A stretch of DNA of 64,000 nt from Flectobacillus rivi. GTDB lineage: Bacteria > Bacteroidota > Bacteroidia > Cytophagales > Spirosomataceae. The notes under the pieces were generated by a model, which saw only the letters and a list, made by a program, of their open reading frames with translations, did not search any database and was not told the DNA's origin. This document shows positions 7,680 through 16,835 of this stretch, piece by piece. The DNA lies in NCBI RefSeq assembly GCF_030056655.1, contig NZ_JASHIE010000014.1:124001-188000 (forward strand). Reading direction: 5' to 3'. Made by a program: the position numbers and the translations under genes. The stretch's first letter is position 1. Each line of letters starts with the position of its first letter.

Positions 7680-10600
7680 CTAGATTTGAGACAGCACCAT
7701 CAATGTATCATTGTTTCTAACCACCAAAATATAGGTCTTTCCTTGTATTTTAATCGGCTTCAAACGCTTGACTTGCCCTTTGATAGAAATACCTAAAGGC
7801 TTCACCTCAAAATCTCCTTTTCCTTTATTGACCAGCAAGGTTCCATAATCGGCATCGTAGCGTCCCATTTGGACATTACAATCGTAAAAATTGCCCATCA
7901 GGAGAAAATCGGGCAGATTATCACTATTGGCATTTATGGCTTGTGCCGCAAAGTATGGGGCAAATTGCGCCTGATATGGCAAGGCTTTTATACTAAAGTT
8001 TCCTTTACCATCATTCAGAAGCACGGCATTTGAAAAATAGTTGGCTTCTAAGGTTTTGGCAACTTCTAGTTCAGTGCTTCCCACCAAGTCTTTGATTTCG
8101 GCTTTGGCAAAATCCTTGGCTAGCAAAAATTTCTTTTTCATAAAAGGAAACTGCTTTTGCGTCTCAGTCTTATTGGCAAAAAGAATTTCTTGTCCGCCTA
8201 AATAATAGGTCAATAAGCCATCGGTTGAGCCATTTTTATCAAAATCATTCACATACAAACGCACAGGTTGTTCTGGAGCGGCTTTTAATCGACTATTTAA
8301 GCCTAAGTTCCCTGCCACAATATCCAAATCGCCGTCAGCATCAATATCGGTAGTATAGGTAAAATTCCACCAACCTCTTTCTTGCGTTAGCATTTTTTTC
8401 ACCAACTTTCCTTTTTGATTTTCGAATAAACAAAGTCCATCCCATTCCAAAGACAACAGTAAATCTATATCGCCATCTTTATCTAAATCTACATTTTCAG
8501 CATTTTTGACCAAACCTACTTCTGATAATTCTGGAGCTGTTTTGGCTGTAATATCCACAAATTGTTTTCCATTGTATTTAAACAAATACGAATGAGGAAT
8601 TTTACCATAAGCAAACGGCACCGAGCGCCCACCCACAAATACTTCTGGGCGACCATCGCCGTCAATATCTTGGGCTTTGATACAAGCTTCGGTCATTGTT
8701 ACCGCTGGGAAAGCGCCTCCTTGAGCTTTTAAAAGACCTTTGCCATCATTGAGATACAAACGAGGCTGGATATATTCGGAGCCAACAGCGTATTGATTTC
8801 CACCTTCTGCCACTAGTAAATCTAAATGTGAATCGCCATTGATGTCTATCCATTGCGCATCTACCTCCTCATAATTCAGGTCTTTTTGCAAATCGGGCTG
8901 AGCAATTTCTGTAAACTTCCCATTACTTTGCTGAAGATACACTTTTGCCAAACTAGTTTGCGATGACCCAATAAAGAAGTCTTCCAAACCATCATGGTTG
9001 ATGTCGGCGACCGCTAAAGCTGGTCCTTCCGATGACATTTTGTGCGGGATTAACGCTTCCCTTTCAAACTCATGGAAAAGATTTTCTTCATGCTTCACCG
9101 TTACTCCTAAAATGTCTGAAGCATCTTTAAAATATGTTTTCGGACGATATTTATTTTTGAAACCTTCAAAATCAAATACAGGAAGATTAGCCTTATACGA
9201 AATCGTTAAAGAATCTTTCAAGTCTTCTTTTCTAATTTTCTGAAAAGTTCGGTCGGGCCAAATCAAATAAGCCGAATCCACCTCGGCACGATTGCCTAAT
9301 CCCATCACCATCGGAATCTCCATACTCGCTTGGAATGCTCTTACAGGGAATTTTTCAAAATAAAGTGTTTCATTTTTCTTAAAAATCAGCACCTTCGCTC
9401 CTATGGCATTGAGGTTTTGAACTTTTCCTTTCAAATACAAACGCGTATGTCCTTGTTCTGGGGCGTAAGCATCCGCTAAGTTCTTGTAGACGTATGCTTT
9501 TTCATTGATATTATTGGTCACAATATCCAAATCGCCATCATTGTCTAAATCGGCATAGATAGCGCCATTGGAATAGGAATTTTGATTATTGGCAATTTGC
9601 GAAGCGATTTCTTCAAAAGCTAAGTCAGGTTTATTCTTAAAAAACTGATTGGGAATTTTGATTTCAGGAAGTTTCCCGTCTAAAGAAATATCCTTCTCAT
9701 CCATCTGCTTTTGGTCTAGCTTATTTTGAACCTCCTCCGAAGAAATAAAGTTGATATAATCCATATCATTTACTCTTTTCGGAATACCATTAGAAACAAA
9801 TAAATCTTTACGACCATCATTATCAAAATCAAAAATCAATGGCGACCACGACCAGTCTGTAGCAAACATATTGGCATATAAACCTATTTCACTAAAAGTA
9901 TTATCGCCTCGATTCAGTTGTAAATTATTCCTTGCAAACTGATACCCATAACCTGCTTGGATTTTGTAAAAAAAAGTAGAGTAAGAATCTTCCCCTTCCG
10001 AACGTTTGAGGATTTCTCGGTCATACGGAAGCATATCCATCGACACAATATCGTCCCAAAAATCATTGTTCAAATCGGCCACATCGACTCCCATCGAAAA
10101 CTGGCTTGTATGACCAATCTGGCTCGTAAGTTGGTCGGCAAAACTTCCATTTTTTTGATTGATGTACAAATAATCATTTTCATGAAAATCATTTCCAATG
10201 TACATATCTGGGTAGCCGTCAAAGTTGAAATCGCCCAAACCGATCCCTAATCCATAACCCAAAGCATCGGCTGCTATGCCAGCTTGCTGCGTGATTTCCT
10301 CAAATTTGCCATTATTATTTACGTAAAATCTATCGCCAGCCAAAGGATGAATGGTCCCCTTAAAATTATTTCTAGAACCAAAGGTACCATTTTGATGCAC
10401 CGAGTGATTCAATTGGAACATATCCAAATCACCATCTAAATCATAGTCGAAAAAGGCTGCTTGTGTGCCAAATCCAATTAAATCAAGTCCGTATTTTTGG
10501 GATTGTTCCTCATAAACAGGCACGCCATCAACGCCTATTTTCTGGCAAACAAACAATAAGTTATGTCCTTTTAAAATCTCGAAATCACCAACTTGACTGA

Positions 10601-10997
10601 CGTAAATGTCCAATAATCCATCTTGATTAATATCGACAATCGATACGCCATTTGACCAACCTTTTCCACCTTTGAAGTTTGCTTTTTCGGTAACATTTTC
10701 AAATTTCATATTACCCTTATTCAAAAAGACCTTGTTGTCGGTCATGTTGGCTGTAAACACCAAGTCTACCCAACCATCGTTGTTTAAATCTCCTGCACCT
10801 ATACCTCCACCATTGTAGAAATACATATAACGGAAAATATTAAAATCTTTGGTTGGATTGAGGTTATTCGAAAAGTCGATACCTGTAGTTTCACCATCCA
10901 ACAATTCAAATGCAGATGGCGTTTTCTTCTGACAACTTTGCGTAAAAAGAAGGAATAGGACGAGAGGGAGGTATATAAGAAATGAAAATCTTTTCAT
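7680..10997 (-). CDS. FG-GAP/VCBS repeat lipoprotein with ASPIC/UnbV domain, paralog 2
   Basis: This is a 1105-residue lipoprotein with lipobox TQSC and mature start CQKKTPS. Order of parts: the FNIFRYMYFYNGGG block (about 52-65); FG-GAP calcium loops (GDLNNDGWVD, VDINQDGLLD, DYDLDGDLD, GDFNFDGYPD, ADLNNDFWDD); DWSWSPLIFDFDNDGRKD; ADLDNDGDLD; an ASPIC/UnbV-like domain at about 515-580 with FPVRAFQASMEIPMVMGLG; then a second set of loops (ADINHDGLED, QDIDGDGRPE, VDLDKDGDID, TDIDADGDLD). The conserved central region here has RAFQAS where paralogs 1, 3 and 4 have RGFQSS. The gene has its own downstream terminator and only 75 bases to paralog 3. Extracytoplasmic binding is likely; no enzyme activity is indicated. 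Confidence 0.85.
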   Translation of the reverse strand: MKRFSFLIYLPLVLFLLFTQSCQKKTPSAFELLDGETTGIDFSNNLNPTKDFNIFRYMYFYNGGGIGAGDLNNDGWVDLVFTANMTDNKVFLNKGNMKFENVTEKANFKGGKGWSNGVSIVDINQDGLLDIYVSQVGDFEILKGHNLLFVCQKIGVDGVPVYEEQSQKYGLDLIGFGTQAAFFDYDLDGDLDMFQLNHSVHQNGTFGSRNNFKGTIHPLAGDRFYVNNNGKFEEITQQAGIAADALGYGLGIGLGDFNFDGYPDMYIGNDFHENDYLYINQKNGSFADQLTSQIGHTSQFSMGVDVADLNNDFWDDIVSMDMLPYDREILKRSEGEDSYSTFFYKIQAGYGYQFARNNLQLNRGDNTFSEIGLYANMFATDWSWSPLIFDFDNDGRKDLFVSNGIPKRVNDMDYINFISSEEVQNKLDQKQMDEKDISLDGKLPEIKIPNQFFKNKPDLAFEEIASQIANNQNSYSNGAIYADLDNDGDLDIVTNNINEKAYVYKNLADAYAPEQGHTRLYLKGKVQNLNAIGAKVLIFKKNETLYFEKFPVRAFQASMEIPMVMGLGNRAEVDSAYLIWPDRTFQKIRKEDLKDSLTISYKANLPVFDFEGFKNKYRPKTYFKDASDILGVTVKHEENLFHEFEREALIPHKMSSEGPALAVADINHDGLEDFFIGSSQTSLAKVYLQQSNGKFTEIAQPDLQKDLNYEEVDAQWIDINGDSHLDLLVAEGGNQYAVGSEYIQPRLYLNDGKGLLKAQGGAFPAVTMTEACIKAQDIDGDGRPEVFVGGRSVPFAYGKIPHSYLFKYNGKQFVDITAKTAPELSEVGLVKNAENVDLDKDGDIDLLLSLEWDGLCLFENQKGKLVKKMLTQERGWWNFTYTTDIDADGDLDIVAGNLGLNSRLKAAPEQPVRLYVNDFDKNGSTDGLLTYYLGGQEILFANKTETQKQFPFMKKKFLLAKDFAKAEIKDLVGSTELEVAKTLEANYFSNAVLLNDGKGNFSIKALPYQAQFAPYFAAQAINANSDNLPDFLLMGNFYDCNVQMGRYDADYGTLLVNKGKGDFEVKPLGISIKGQVKRLKPIKIQGKTYILVVRNNDTLMVLSQI

Positions 10998-11028
10998 CGA
11001 ATCAGCTGGAATAATGTGTGTATTAAAA

Positions 11029-11068
11029 GTATCCCCTTACAAGGGTGATTGCCAATGTAAGGGGATAC
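11029..11068 (-). terminator. Terminator after FG-GAP gene 3
   Basis: GTATCCCCTTACA (11029-11041) pairs with 11056-11068 (13 bp, 14-base loop), immediately past the stop codon at 11073-11075 of the minus-strand gene. Confidence 0.75.
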
Positions 11069-11072
11069 AAAA

Positions 11073-14000
11073 CTATTTTTTGAGAGCAAATAACCTTGGT
11101 ACTTCGTTATTAATGAGTGCCAAATATTCGGTTTGGGTTTTTACTTTAACAGGCAAAATTTGCTTGATTTCACCATTCAAAACAAAACCACTTTCTTGAT
11201 TGGTAAGCACTTCAAACTGTCCTTTGCCCTTATTAATCAATACATTTCCACGACTTGCATCAATCATCGCCAACTGCGGAATAAAGCCCGTGTAGTTACC
11301 TCCAATAAGCAAATCAGGTTTACCATCGTGGTTTACATCAGCTTGTTCGATAGCATTGATACATGATAACTGAGCCACCTCAGGTAAGGTTACTACTGTA
11401 AATTTGCCTTTACCATCGTTAATAGCTACTACAGATTTACAGTAAGCCACTGTTTTGGTTAAGCTTCCTTCTAAGACATCCGATGGGAACAAATCTTGCA
11501 ATGACTTTTTAGCATACTCAGCATGTTGCAGAATTTGCTTTTTCAAGGCTGGGAATTGCTCTGCCATTTCTCTTTTCAAGAAAACAGGAGAATCCTTTTC
11601 GTCAATTGTCTTAGTTAAAATTTTATCAATGCTTCCATTTTTATCAAAATCTTTCACCCAAACCTTCAAAGGAGCATCTAACTGGGTATGTAGCGTAAAG
11701 TTTTCACCCATATTACCCAATACCATATCGTTATCGCCATCGCCATCTACATCTAATACTTTAATAGCTCCCCAGAAGCCTGTATATTCTTCTAGACCAT
11801 TATCTGTTTTTTCGAATTTTGCACCTTTAGCTAATAAGGTAACAGGTGCCATCCAGTCGCCCACGATGACCAAATCCTTCTTGCCATCTTTATTGACATC
11901 CGACAGAGAGGCATCACGTACCATACCGAGCTCTTTCAATTGTGGCGCAACGCTTGCTGTCACATCTTTGAAAGCACCTTTACCGTCGTTTTGGTAAATA
12001 AAACTATTAGGATTTAAACCATATTGCATCGGTACACTACGACTTCCTACAAACAAATCTATATCGCCATCGGCATCGTAATCGAGTGGCAATACTACAG
12101 AAGTATTCAAGGTATTCATCGGAATAGCTCCTGACGAATACGTAAATTTGCCTTTACCGTCGTTTAGGTACAGTCTATCCAACAAGTCATTCGTACCTTC
12201 CGAAACCTCATTACCTCCGCTACCTACGAACAAATCCAAATCACCATCTTTATCGGCATCGAAAAATAGCACCGCAGTATCTTCAAAAAAGGCTGTTCTT
12301 TCAAACGATTCTTGTTTGGACAATTTGAACCCAGCGGCTGTTTGCAAATACAACATACCCGCTTGATCTTTTGCCCCTGCAATGTAAATATCCTCTAAAC
12401 CATCGCCATTGACATCGCCAACGGCAGCCTTTGGTCCTTCTTTCGAAAGCATAGCAGGAAGATTTTTTTCTTGGTAAAAATCCTCGTACGGATCTTCTTG
12501 ATGTTTTTCAAACGGCTGAGTTACCCATTGAAAATATCCATCTACTAGCTTTGCCTTTGGATAAGACATTTTTTTACCATCCTTCATTTGATACGAAACC
12601 AAGCCATCAATTTTAGGATTTTTGAAAATACTAATACGCTGATCTGGCCAAGTAATAATGAGGGAGTCTACTTTGGTATTTTTTCCTAGACCAAAATTCA
12701 AGACATACTCCGCACTCGACTGGAATCCACGAGAAGGAATCAGTGAACGAGTTTGTGTTTCTTTTCCTGTAAAAACATCTACTTTAGCTCCTACCGCATA
12801 GGTATTTTGACCTTCGCCTTGAAGTTTAACTTTTAAGAAATGAGGTTTTTCGGCTTGTTTGTCAGAGTTATTGCGATATACAAAACATTGAGCATTCACG
12901 TTGTTTACCACCAAATCTTCATCTCCATCGTTATCTAAATCGGCATACATCGCACCATTAGAGAACGAAGGTGCATCAAAACCAAAATCCTTAGCCTTTT
13001 CTTCAAACTTCAATGATTTAGTATTATGGAAAAAGTTATTAGGAATCGGCGTTGAAGGCATTTTTTCAATAATTTTATTAAAATCCTGCTTCACACCCGT
13101 CATGCGCATATCCTGTACCAGTTCATTGGCAAAAAAGTCAATAAAATCTTGGTCGATTACGTCGTTATAAATACCATTACAAACATAAATATCATTGTAT
13201 CCATCGTTATCGGCATCGAACATTAAGGCACCCCAACTCCAGTCACTCGCTGCTACGCCAGCGTAATTTCCTATTTCCGAAAAAGTACCATCTTGGTTAT
13301 TTAACTGAAGACTATTTTGCTGAAATTGGTTATAAAAACCACGTTCTTTTTTCAGTTTAAAAACATAATGATTATCGAAAGAAGAAGTAGTTTTCAAACG
13401 ATATTCATCACGTGGAAGCATATCTGTAGTAATGATTTCTTGGTAACCATCATTATTGATATCAGCCATATCAGCACCCATAGAAGCAAGGCTGATATGT
13501 TTCATACGCTGTTCGATTTCTTCTTTGAAAGTTCCATCCTTTTGGTTGATATAGAGATAGTCTTTTTCATAAAAATCGTTAGAAACATAGATGTCTGGAT
13601 AGTTATCATTGTTAGCATCGCCAATGGTTACGCCCAAACCAAAACCAATCAAAGAGCTGTAAATACCTGCATCTTTGGATACGTCATGGAAAAAGCCGTT
13701 ATCGTTACGCATCAATTTATCACCTCCACCTTTCAAGAAATCTTTTACTGGCCAATCCTCAGCACGTAATTCACGGTTGTTAGCATAATTGAGCGTATTG
13801 ACAGGGATAAAGCTGTTGTTGAGAATATAACAGTCCAAATCGCCATCTAAATCATAATCAAAAAATGCCGCATGGGTAGTATAACCTCCTTCGTCCAAGC
13901 CATATTTTGCGGCTGACTCAGTAAAAGTCGCATTGCCATTGTTGATAAAAAGGGCATTTTTTTGTTTTTGGGTAAACTTATTAATCCCTGCGTTACACAC

Positions 14001-14387
14001 ATAGATATCTAGAAAACCATCATGATTGATATCTACCATAACCACGCCAGTATTCCATTTACCTATTTCTTCTACGCCTGCTTTTTGGGAAATATCCTCA
14101 AATTTCCAGTCGCCTTTATTAAGATATAGTTTGTTGGCGCCCATGTTGGATGTCAAGAAAATATCGGGCAAACCGTCGTTATTGATATCGCCAATGGCTA
14201 CGCCTCCGCCATTATAAAAATTGCGGTAATTGAATATATTGAAGTCTTTTGAGTTTTCGACTTTATTCACAAAATCAATGCCCGTATCCTTACTATCGAT
14301 GAGTTCGAACACGGTGTCGCTTTTACTCGAACATCCCAATCCAATTCCCATGAGGGCTATAAGCGACAATTGTTGTAATACTTTCAT
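11073..14387 (-). CDS. FG-GAP/VCBS repeat lipoprotein with ASPIC/UnbV domain, paralog 3
   Basis: This 1104-residue lipoprotein has a signal peptide ending GLGC (residue 19) and mature start CSSKSD. It has the FNIFNYRNFYNGGG block, FG-GAP loops (GDINNDGLPD, VDINHDGFLD, DYDLDGDLD, GDANNDNYPD, ADINNDGYQE), DWSWGALMFDADNDG, ADLDNDGDED, an ASPIC/UnbV-like domain at about 512-582 (PSRGFQSSAEYVLNFGLG), and a second loop set (GDVNGDGLED, FDADKDGDLD, DYDADGDID, LDVDGDGDND, ADVNHDGKPD). By eye it is closest to paralog 1, sharing the opening block and the GSLIGFGLGVT / SNDFYEKDYLYINQ region. It lies between the GH97 gene upstream and paralog 2 downstream. Likely a calcium-stabilised surface beta-propeller; ligand unknown. 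Confidence 0.85.
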   Translation of the reverse strand: MKVLQQLSLIALMGIGLGCSSKSDTVFELIDSKDTGIDFVNKVENSKDFNIFNYRNFYNGGGVAIGDINNDGLPDIFLTSNMGANKLYLNKGDWKFEDISQKAGVEEIGKWNTGVVMVDINHDGFLDIYVCNAGINKFTQKQKNALFINNGNATFTESAAKYGLDEGGYTTHAAFFDYDLDGDLDCYILNNSFIPVNTLNYANNRELRAEDWPVKDFLKGGGDKLMRNDNGFFHDVSKDAGIYSSLIGFGLGVTIGDANNDNYPDIYVSNDFYEKDYLYINQKDGTFKEEIEQRMKHISLASMGADMADINNDGYQEIITTDMLPRDEYRLKTTSSFDNHYVFKLKKERGFYNQFQQNSLQLNNQDGTFSEIGNYAGVAASDWSWGALMFDADNDGYNDIYVCNGIYNDVIDQDFIDFFANELVQDMRMTGVKQDFNKIIEKMPSTPIPNNFFHNTKSLKFEEKAKDFGFDAPSFSNGAMYADLDNDGDEDLVVNNVNAQCFVYRNNSDKQAEKPHFLKVKLQGEGQNTYAVGAKVDVFTGKETQTRSLIPSRGFQSSAEYVLNFGLGKNTKVDSLIITWPDQRISIFKNPKIDGLVSYQMKDGKKMSYPKAKLVDGYFQWVTQPFEKHQEDPYEDFYQEKNLPAMLSKEGPKAAVGDVNGDGLEDIYIAGAKDQAGMLYLQTAAGFKLSKQESFERTAFFEDTAVLFFDADKDGDLDLFVGSGGNEVSEGTNDLLDRLYLNDGKGKFTYSSGAIPMNTLNTSVVLPLDYDADGDIDLFVGSRSVPMQYGLNPNSFIYQNDGKGAFKDVTASVAPQLKELGMVRDASLSDVNKDGKKDLVIVGDWMAPVTLLAKGAKFEKTDNGLEEYTGFWGAIKVLDVDGDGDNDMVLGNMGENFTLHTQLDAPLKVWVKDFDKNGSIDKILTKTIDEKDSPVFLKREMAEQFPALKKQILQHAEYAKKSLQDLFPSDVLEGSLTKTVAYCKSVVAINDGKGKFTVVTLPEVAQLSCINAIEQADVNHDGKPDLLIGGNYTGFIPQLAMIDASRGNVLINKGKGQFEVLTNQESGFVLNGEIKQILPVKVKTQTEYLALINNEVPRLFALKK

Positions 14388-14459
14388 TCTTTTGTTTATA
14401 TAAGGTTAGTTATGGTTGTTGGGAAAAGTATTCCATGTTTCAACCCAACAGTCGATATC

Positions 14460-16523
14460 CTATTTAATACTGATTGCAAAACCACCACCTTTAGCGATTT
14501 TGATTGTGCGCTTGGTTTGTGAATCTACCGAAACTTTTTGGATTTGATAAGCTTCTGGATTTTTCTCCCAATCCGCATTGCTAGCATCTTGATAAATGGT
14601 TGCTGTATAAGTTTTACCAGAAGGTAAAAAATCAAAATTCACCAAAAGCTCTCTTGAATTTTCATCGCTCACAGCTCCTACAAACCATTGGTTCTGCCCT
14701 TTTTGCTTACGAGCAATCATGATAAACTCTCCTGGCTCGGCAGATAAAATTTTGGTATCGTCCCAATCTACAGGAACATCTTTGATAAATTGCAAAGCAT
14801 CGGGATAAACCTTGAGATTTTCAGGCAAATCGCCCACCATCTGCAACGGACTGTACATGGTCACATACAACGCTAATTGTTTTGCCAAGGTCGTACGCAC
14901 ACGTGTGGTGCGAGATGGAATAAACTGATTGAGGTGCATTTTGAAAAAACCTGGCGTATAATCCATAGGACCGCCCATCAAGCGAGTGAATGGCAAGATG
15001 GTTTCATGCTCTGGTACCAAACCCAAAGTTGGGGCGTTGTTAAACTCATTCCCACGAGCAGCTTCGTTGGCAAGCCAGTTTGGATACGTACGGTGCAAGC
15101 CCGTCGGACGAGATGATTCATGCGCTTCAATCATAATTTGGTACTCAGCAGCTTTTGCTGCTACACGATTGAAGTGATTTACCATCCATTGACTATCATG
15201 ATGCTCGCCACGAGGAATAATACGACCAACATAACCCGTTTTGGCAGTTTCAAAACCTTTATTTTTCATAAACTGAAATGCCTTATCCATTCGACGTTCA
15301 TAGTTGGTCACCGAACCTGATGTTTCGTGGTGCATAATCAATTTTACATTTTTCTTTTTGGCATAAGCGAGTAACGCATCTACATCATAGTCTGAGTATG
15401 GAGTAACAAAATCGAAAACTTCCTCTTTCCAATTTCCAAACCAATCTTCCCAGCCTTCGTTCCAACCTTCTACCAGCACACCGTCAAAGCCATTGCCAGA
15501 AGCAAAATCAATGTATTTTTTTACATTTTCGGTATTTGCCCCATGCTTTCCACCTACTTTTTCCCAAGTAGCTTTCCCCACGTGCATTTCCCACCACATA
15601 CCGATAAACTTTTGTGGTTTTATCCAATCAGTCTTTTCAATTTTAGACGGTTCATTAAGATTAAGAATGAGTTTAGAAGCTAAAATTTCTTCAGCTTTAT
15701 TACTCAAAACAATCGTTCTCCAAGGAGTATTAAAAGGCGTTTGCAAATAGGCTTTATTTCCTACAGCATCAGGTGTCAGATGTGAAGTAAGCCCAAAAGT
15801 CTTGGTATTTGCCATCAGGTGCATAACGGGATAATTGACAAGAGCCGCCTCATGGATATTAAGATAAATTCCTTGAGGGGTTTTCATCATCAAAGGCGTT
15901 TGAACGGCATTATCCGCAATCAAGGATTGTAGGGCAATATCCTTTTCTTTTTTAGCAGCAGCTAAAGCATGAATCTCTGAAAATAAGGTTGTATTGTACA
16001 AATATTCGTTTGTATCATAATCCCCTGGAATCCAGAAAGTTTTGTTATTGGTCGCTAAATTAAATTGCGTTAACTCATCTGCAACAACAAAATGTTTAAA
16101 TCCTTCTTGCTCAGGAAACTCATAGCGAAATCCAATACCATCGTTAAAAACCCTAAAGACAACATCTACCAATACATTCGCAGGAATGGCTTTCACACGA
16201 AGTTTGAGTTGCTTGTAATGATTCTCGATACTTTTTACTTCTCCCCAAACAGGATTCCAAGTTTCAGAAAACTCACTAGAATCAGCAGAAATAACGGTAA
16301 AGTTCGTGAGAGAAATAGCAGGTTTTTGGAGCTTAAAACCTAAAGAAGAAGGCTTTACAACCGAAGTTTGAGCCAAATTTAAGGCATACGTAAGCTTACC
16401 TTCTTTGGTGACATTTAGAGTCAAATTAACACGTGCATTCGGAGAGGCAAGATGATATGCCTTTTGAGAAAAAACCTCTGCTGACAACAGCAAAAGCCCC
16501 AATAATAAGCCAGTGAATTTCAT
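14460..16523 (-). CDS. Glycoside hydrolase family 97, SusB-like alpha-glucosidase
   Basis: This 687-residue exported enzyme has signal peptide MKFTGLLLGLLLLSAEVFSQ. The layout is GH97: N-terminal beta-super-sandwich (about 22-300), catalytic TIM barrel (about 300-575) and C-terminal beta domain. In the inverting family member SusB of Bacteroides thetaiotaomicron the key glutamates are 439, 508 and 532. Here Glu400 (LIMHHETSG), Glu469 (IEAHESSRPTG) and Glu493 (ARGNEF) have the same spacing (69 and 24). An inverting alpha-glucosidase acting on malto-oligosaccharides or a similar alpha-glucan is therefore expected, rather than the retaining Asp-nucleophile galactosidase type. It lies among FG-GAP lipoprotein genes downstream of SusC/SusD. 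A weak hairpin (14417-14450) without a T tract follows it. Confidence 0.9.
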   Translation of the reverse strand: MKFTGLLLGLLLLSAEVFSQKAYHLASPNARVNLTLNVTKEGKLTYALNLAQTSVVKPSSLGFKLQKPAISLTNFTVISADSSEFSETWNPVWGEVKSIENHYKQLKLRVKAIPANVLVDVVFRVFNDGIGFRYEFPEQEGFKHFVVADELTQFNLATNNKTFWIPGDYDTNEYLYNTTLFSEIHALAAAKKEKDIALQSLIADNAVQTPLMMKTPQGIYLNIHEAALVNYPVMHLMANTKTFGLTSHLTPDAVGNKAYLQTPFNTPWRTIVLSNKAEEILASKLILNLNEPSKIEKTDWIKPQKFIGMWWEMHVGKATWEKVGGKHGANTENVKKYIDFASGNGFDGVLVEGWNEGWEDWFGNWKEEVFDFVTPYSDYDVDALLAYAKKKNVKLIMHHETSGSVTNYERRMDKAFQFMKNKGFETAKTGYVGRIIPRGEHHDSQWMVNHFNRVAAKAAEYQIMIEAHESSRPTGLHRTYPNWLANEAARGNEFNNAPTLGLVPEHETILPFTRLMGGPMDYTPGFFKMHLNQFIPSRTTRVRTTLAKQLALYVTMYSPLQMVGDLPENLKVYPDALQFIKDVPVDWDDTKILSAEPGEFIMIARKQKGQNQWFVGAVSDENSRELLVNFDFLPSGKTYTATIYQDASNADWEKNPEAYQIQKVSVDSQTKRTIKIAKGGGFAISIK

Positions 16524-16835
16524 AGATTGATATAATATTGTTTAAATAAAAATGGTTCTTTTTTTTGAGGGATAAGGCATAAGTAGCAAAGGCACAAAGA
16601 GAGATTTGTAAGTTGAGAGTTGTGAATGCTGAGTGATGAATGTAAAATTTTAATCGCCCACTAAAACACAACTCCTCTTTGCCTATCCCCTGAACCCTAT
16701 CCTATAAAAACACTTTGTGTCTTTGTGCCTGTTCACTAAAACCCAACTCCTCTTTGCCTATACCCTAAACCCTATCCCCTAAAAACACTTTGTGCCTATG
16801 TGCCTTTGTGCCTGTTCACTATTGCGTCTCCCCTC
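16524..16835. other. Gene-free stretch with tandem repeats
   Basis: This 312-base gap between the GH97 gene and FG-GAP paralog 4 holds a GTTGTGAATGCTGAGTGATG-like low-complexity tail word (16612-16642), the tandem repeat at 16659-16816 and a half palindrome TTGCGTCT (16822-16829). No gene was seen. It probably separates two transcripts, with the GH97 promoter on the left. Confidence 0.55.
16659..16816. repeat. Two-copy tandem repeat of about 75-83 bp
   Basis: Copy 1 (16659-16733) and copy 2 (16734-16816) share CACTAAAAC, AACTCCTCTTTGCCTAT, CCCTATCC, AAAAACACTTTGTG and TTTGTGCCTGTT in the same order. Copy 2 carries an extra short GCCTATGT segment. A third copy starts (CACTA) and then breaks off. 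A diverged fragment (TTTGCCTTTGCCCCTG) appears near 7560-7575, between paralogs 1 and 2. Function is unknown. Confidence 0.8.

Noticed and set aside
14417..14450. Terminator after the GH97 gene
   Set aside because: Only a 7-bp stem with a 20-base loop and no T tract on the transcribed strand; too weak to call.
16659..16816. Possible CRISPR array
   Set aside because: Only two long near-identical tandem units with no spacers and no cas genes.
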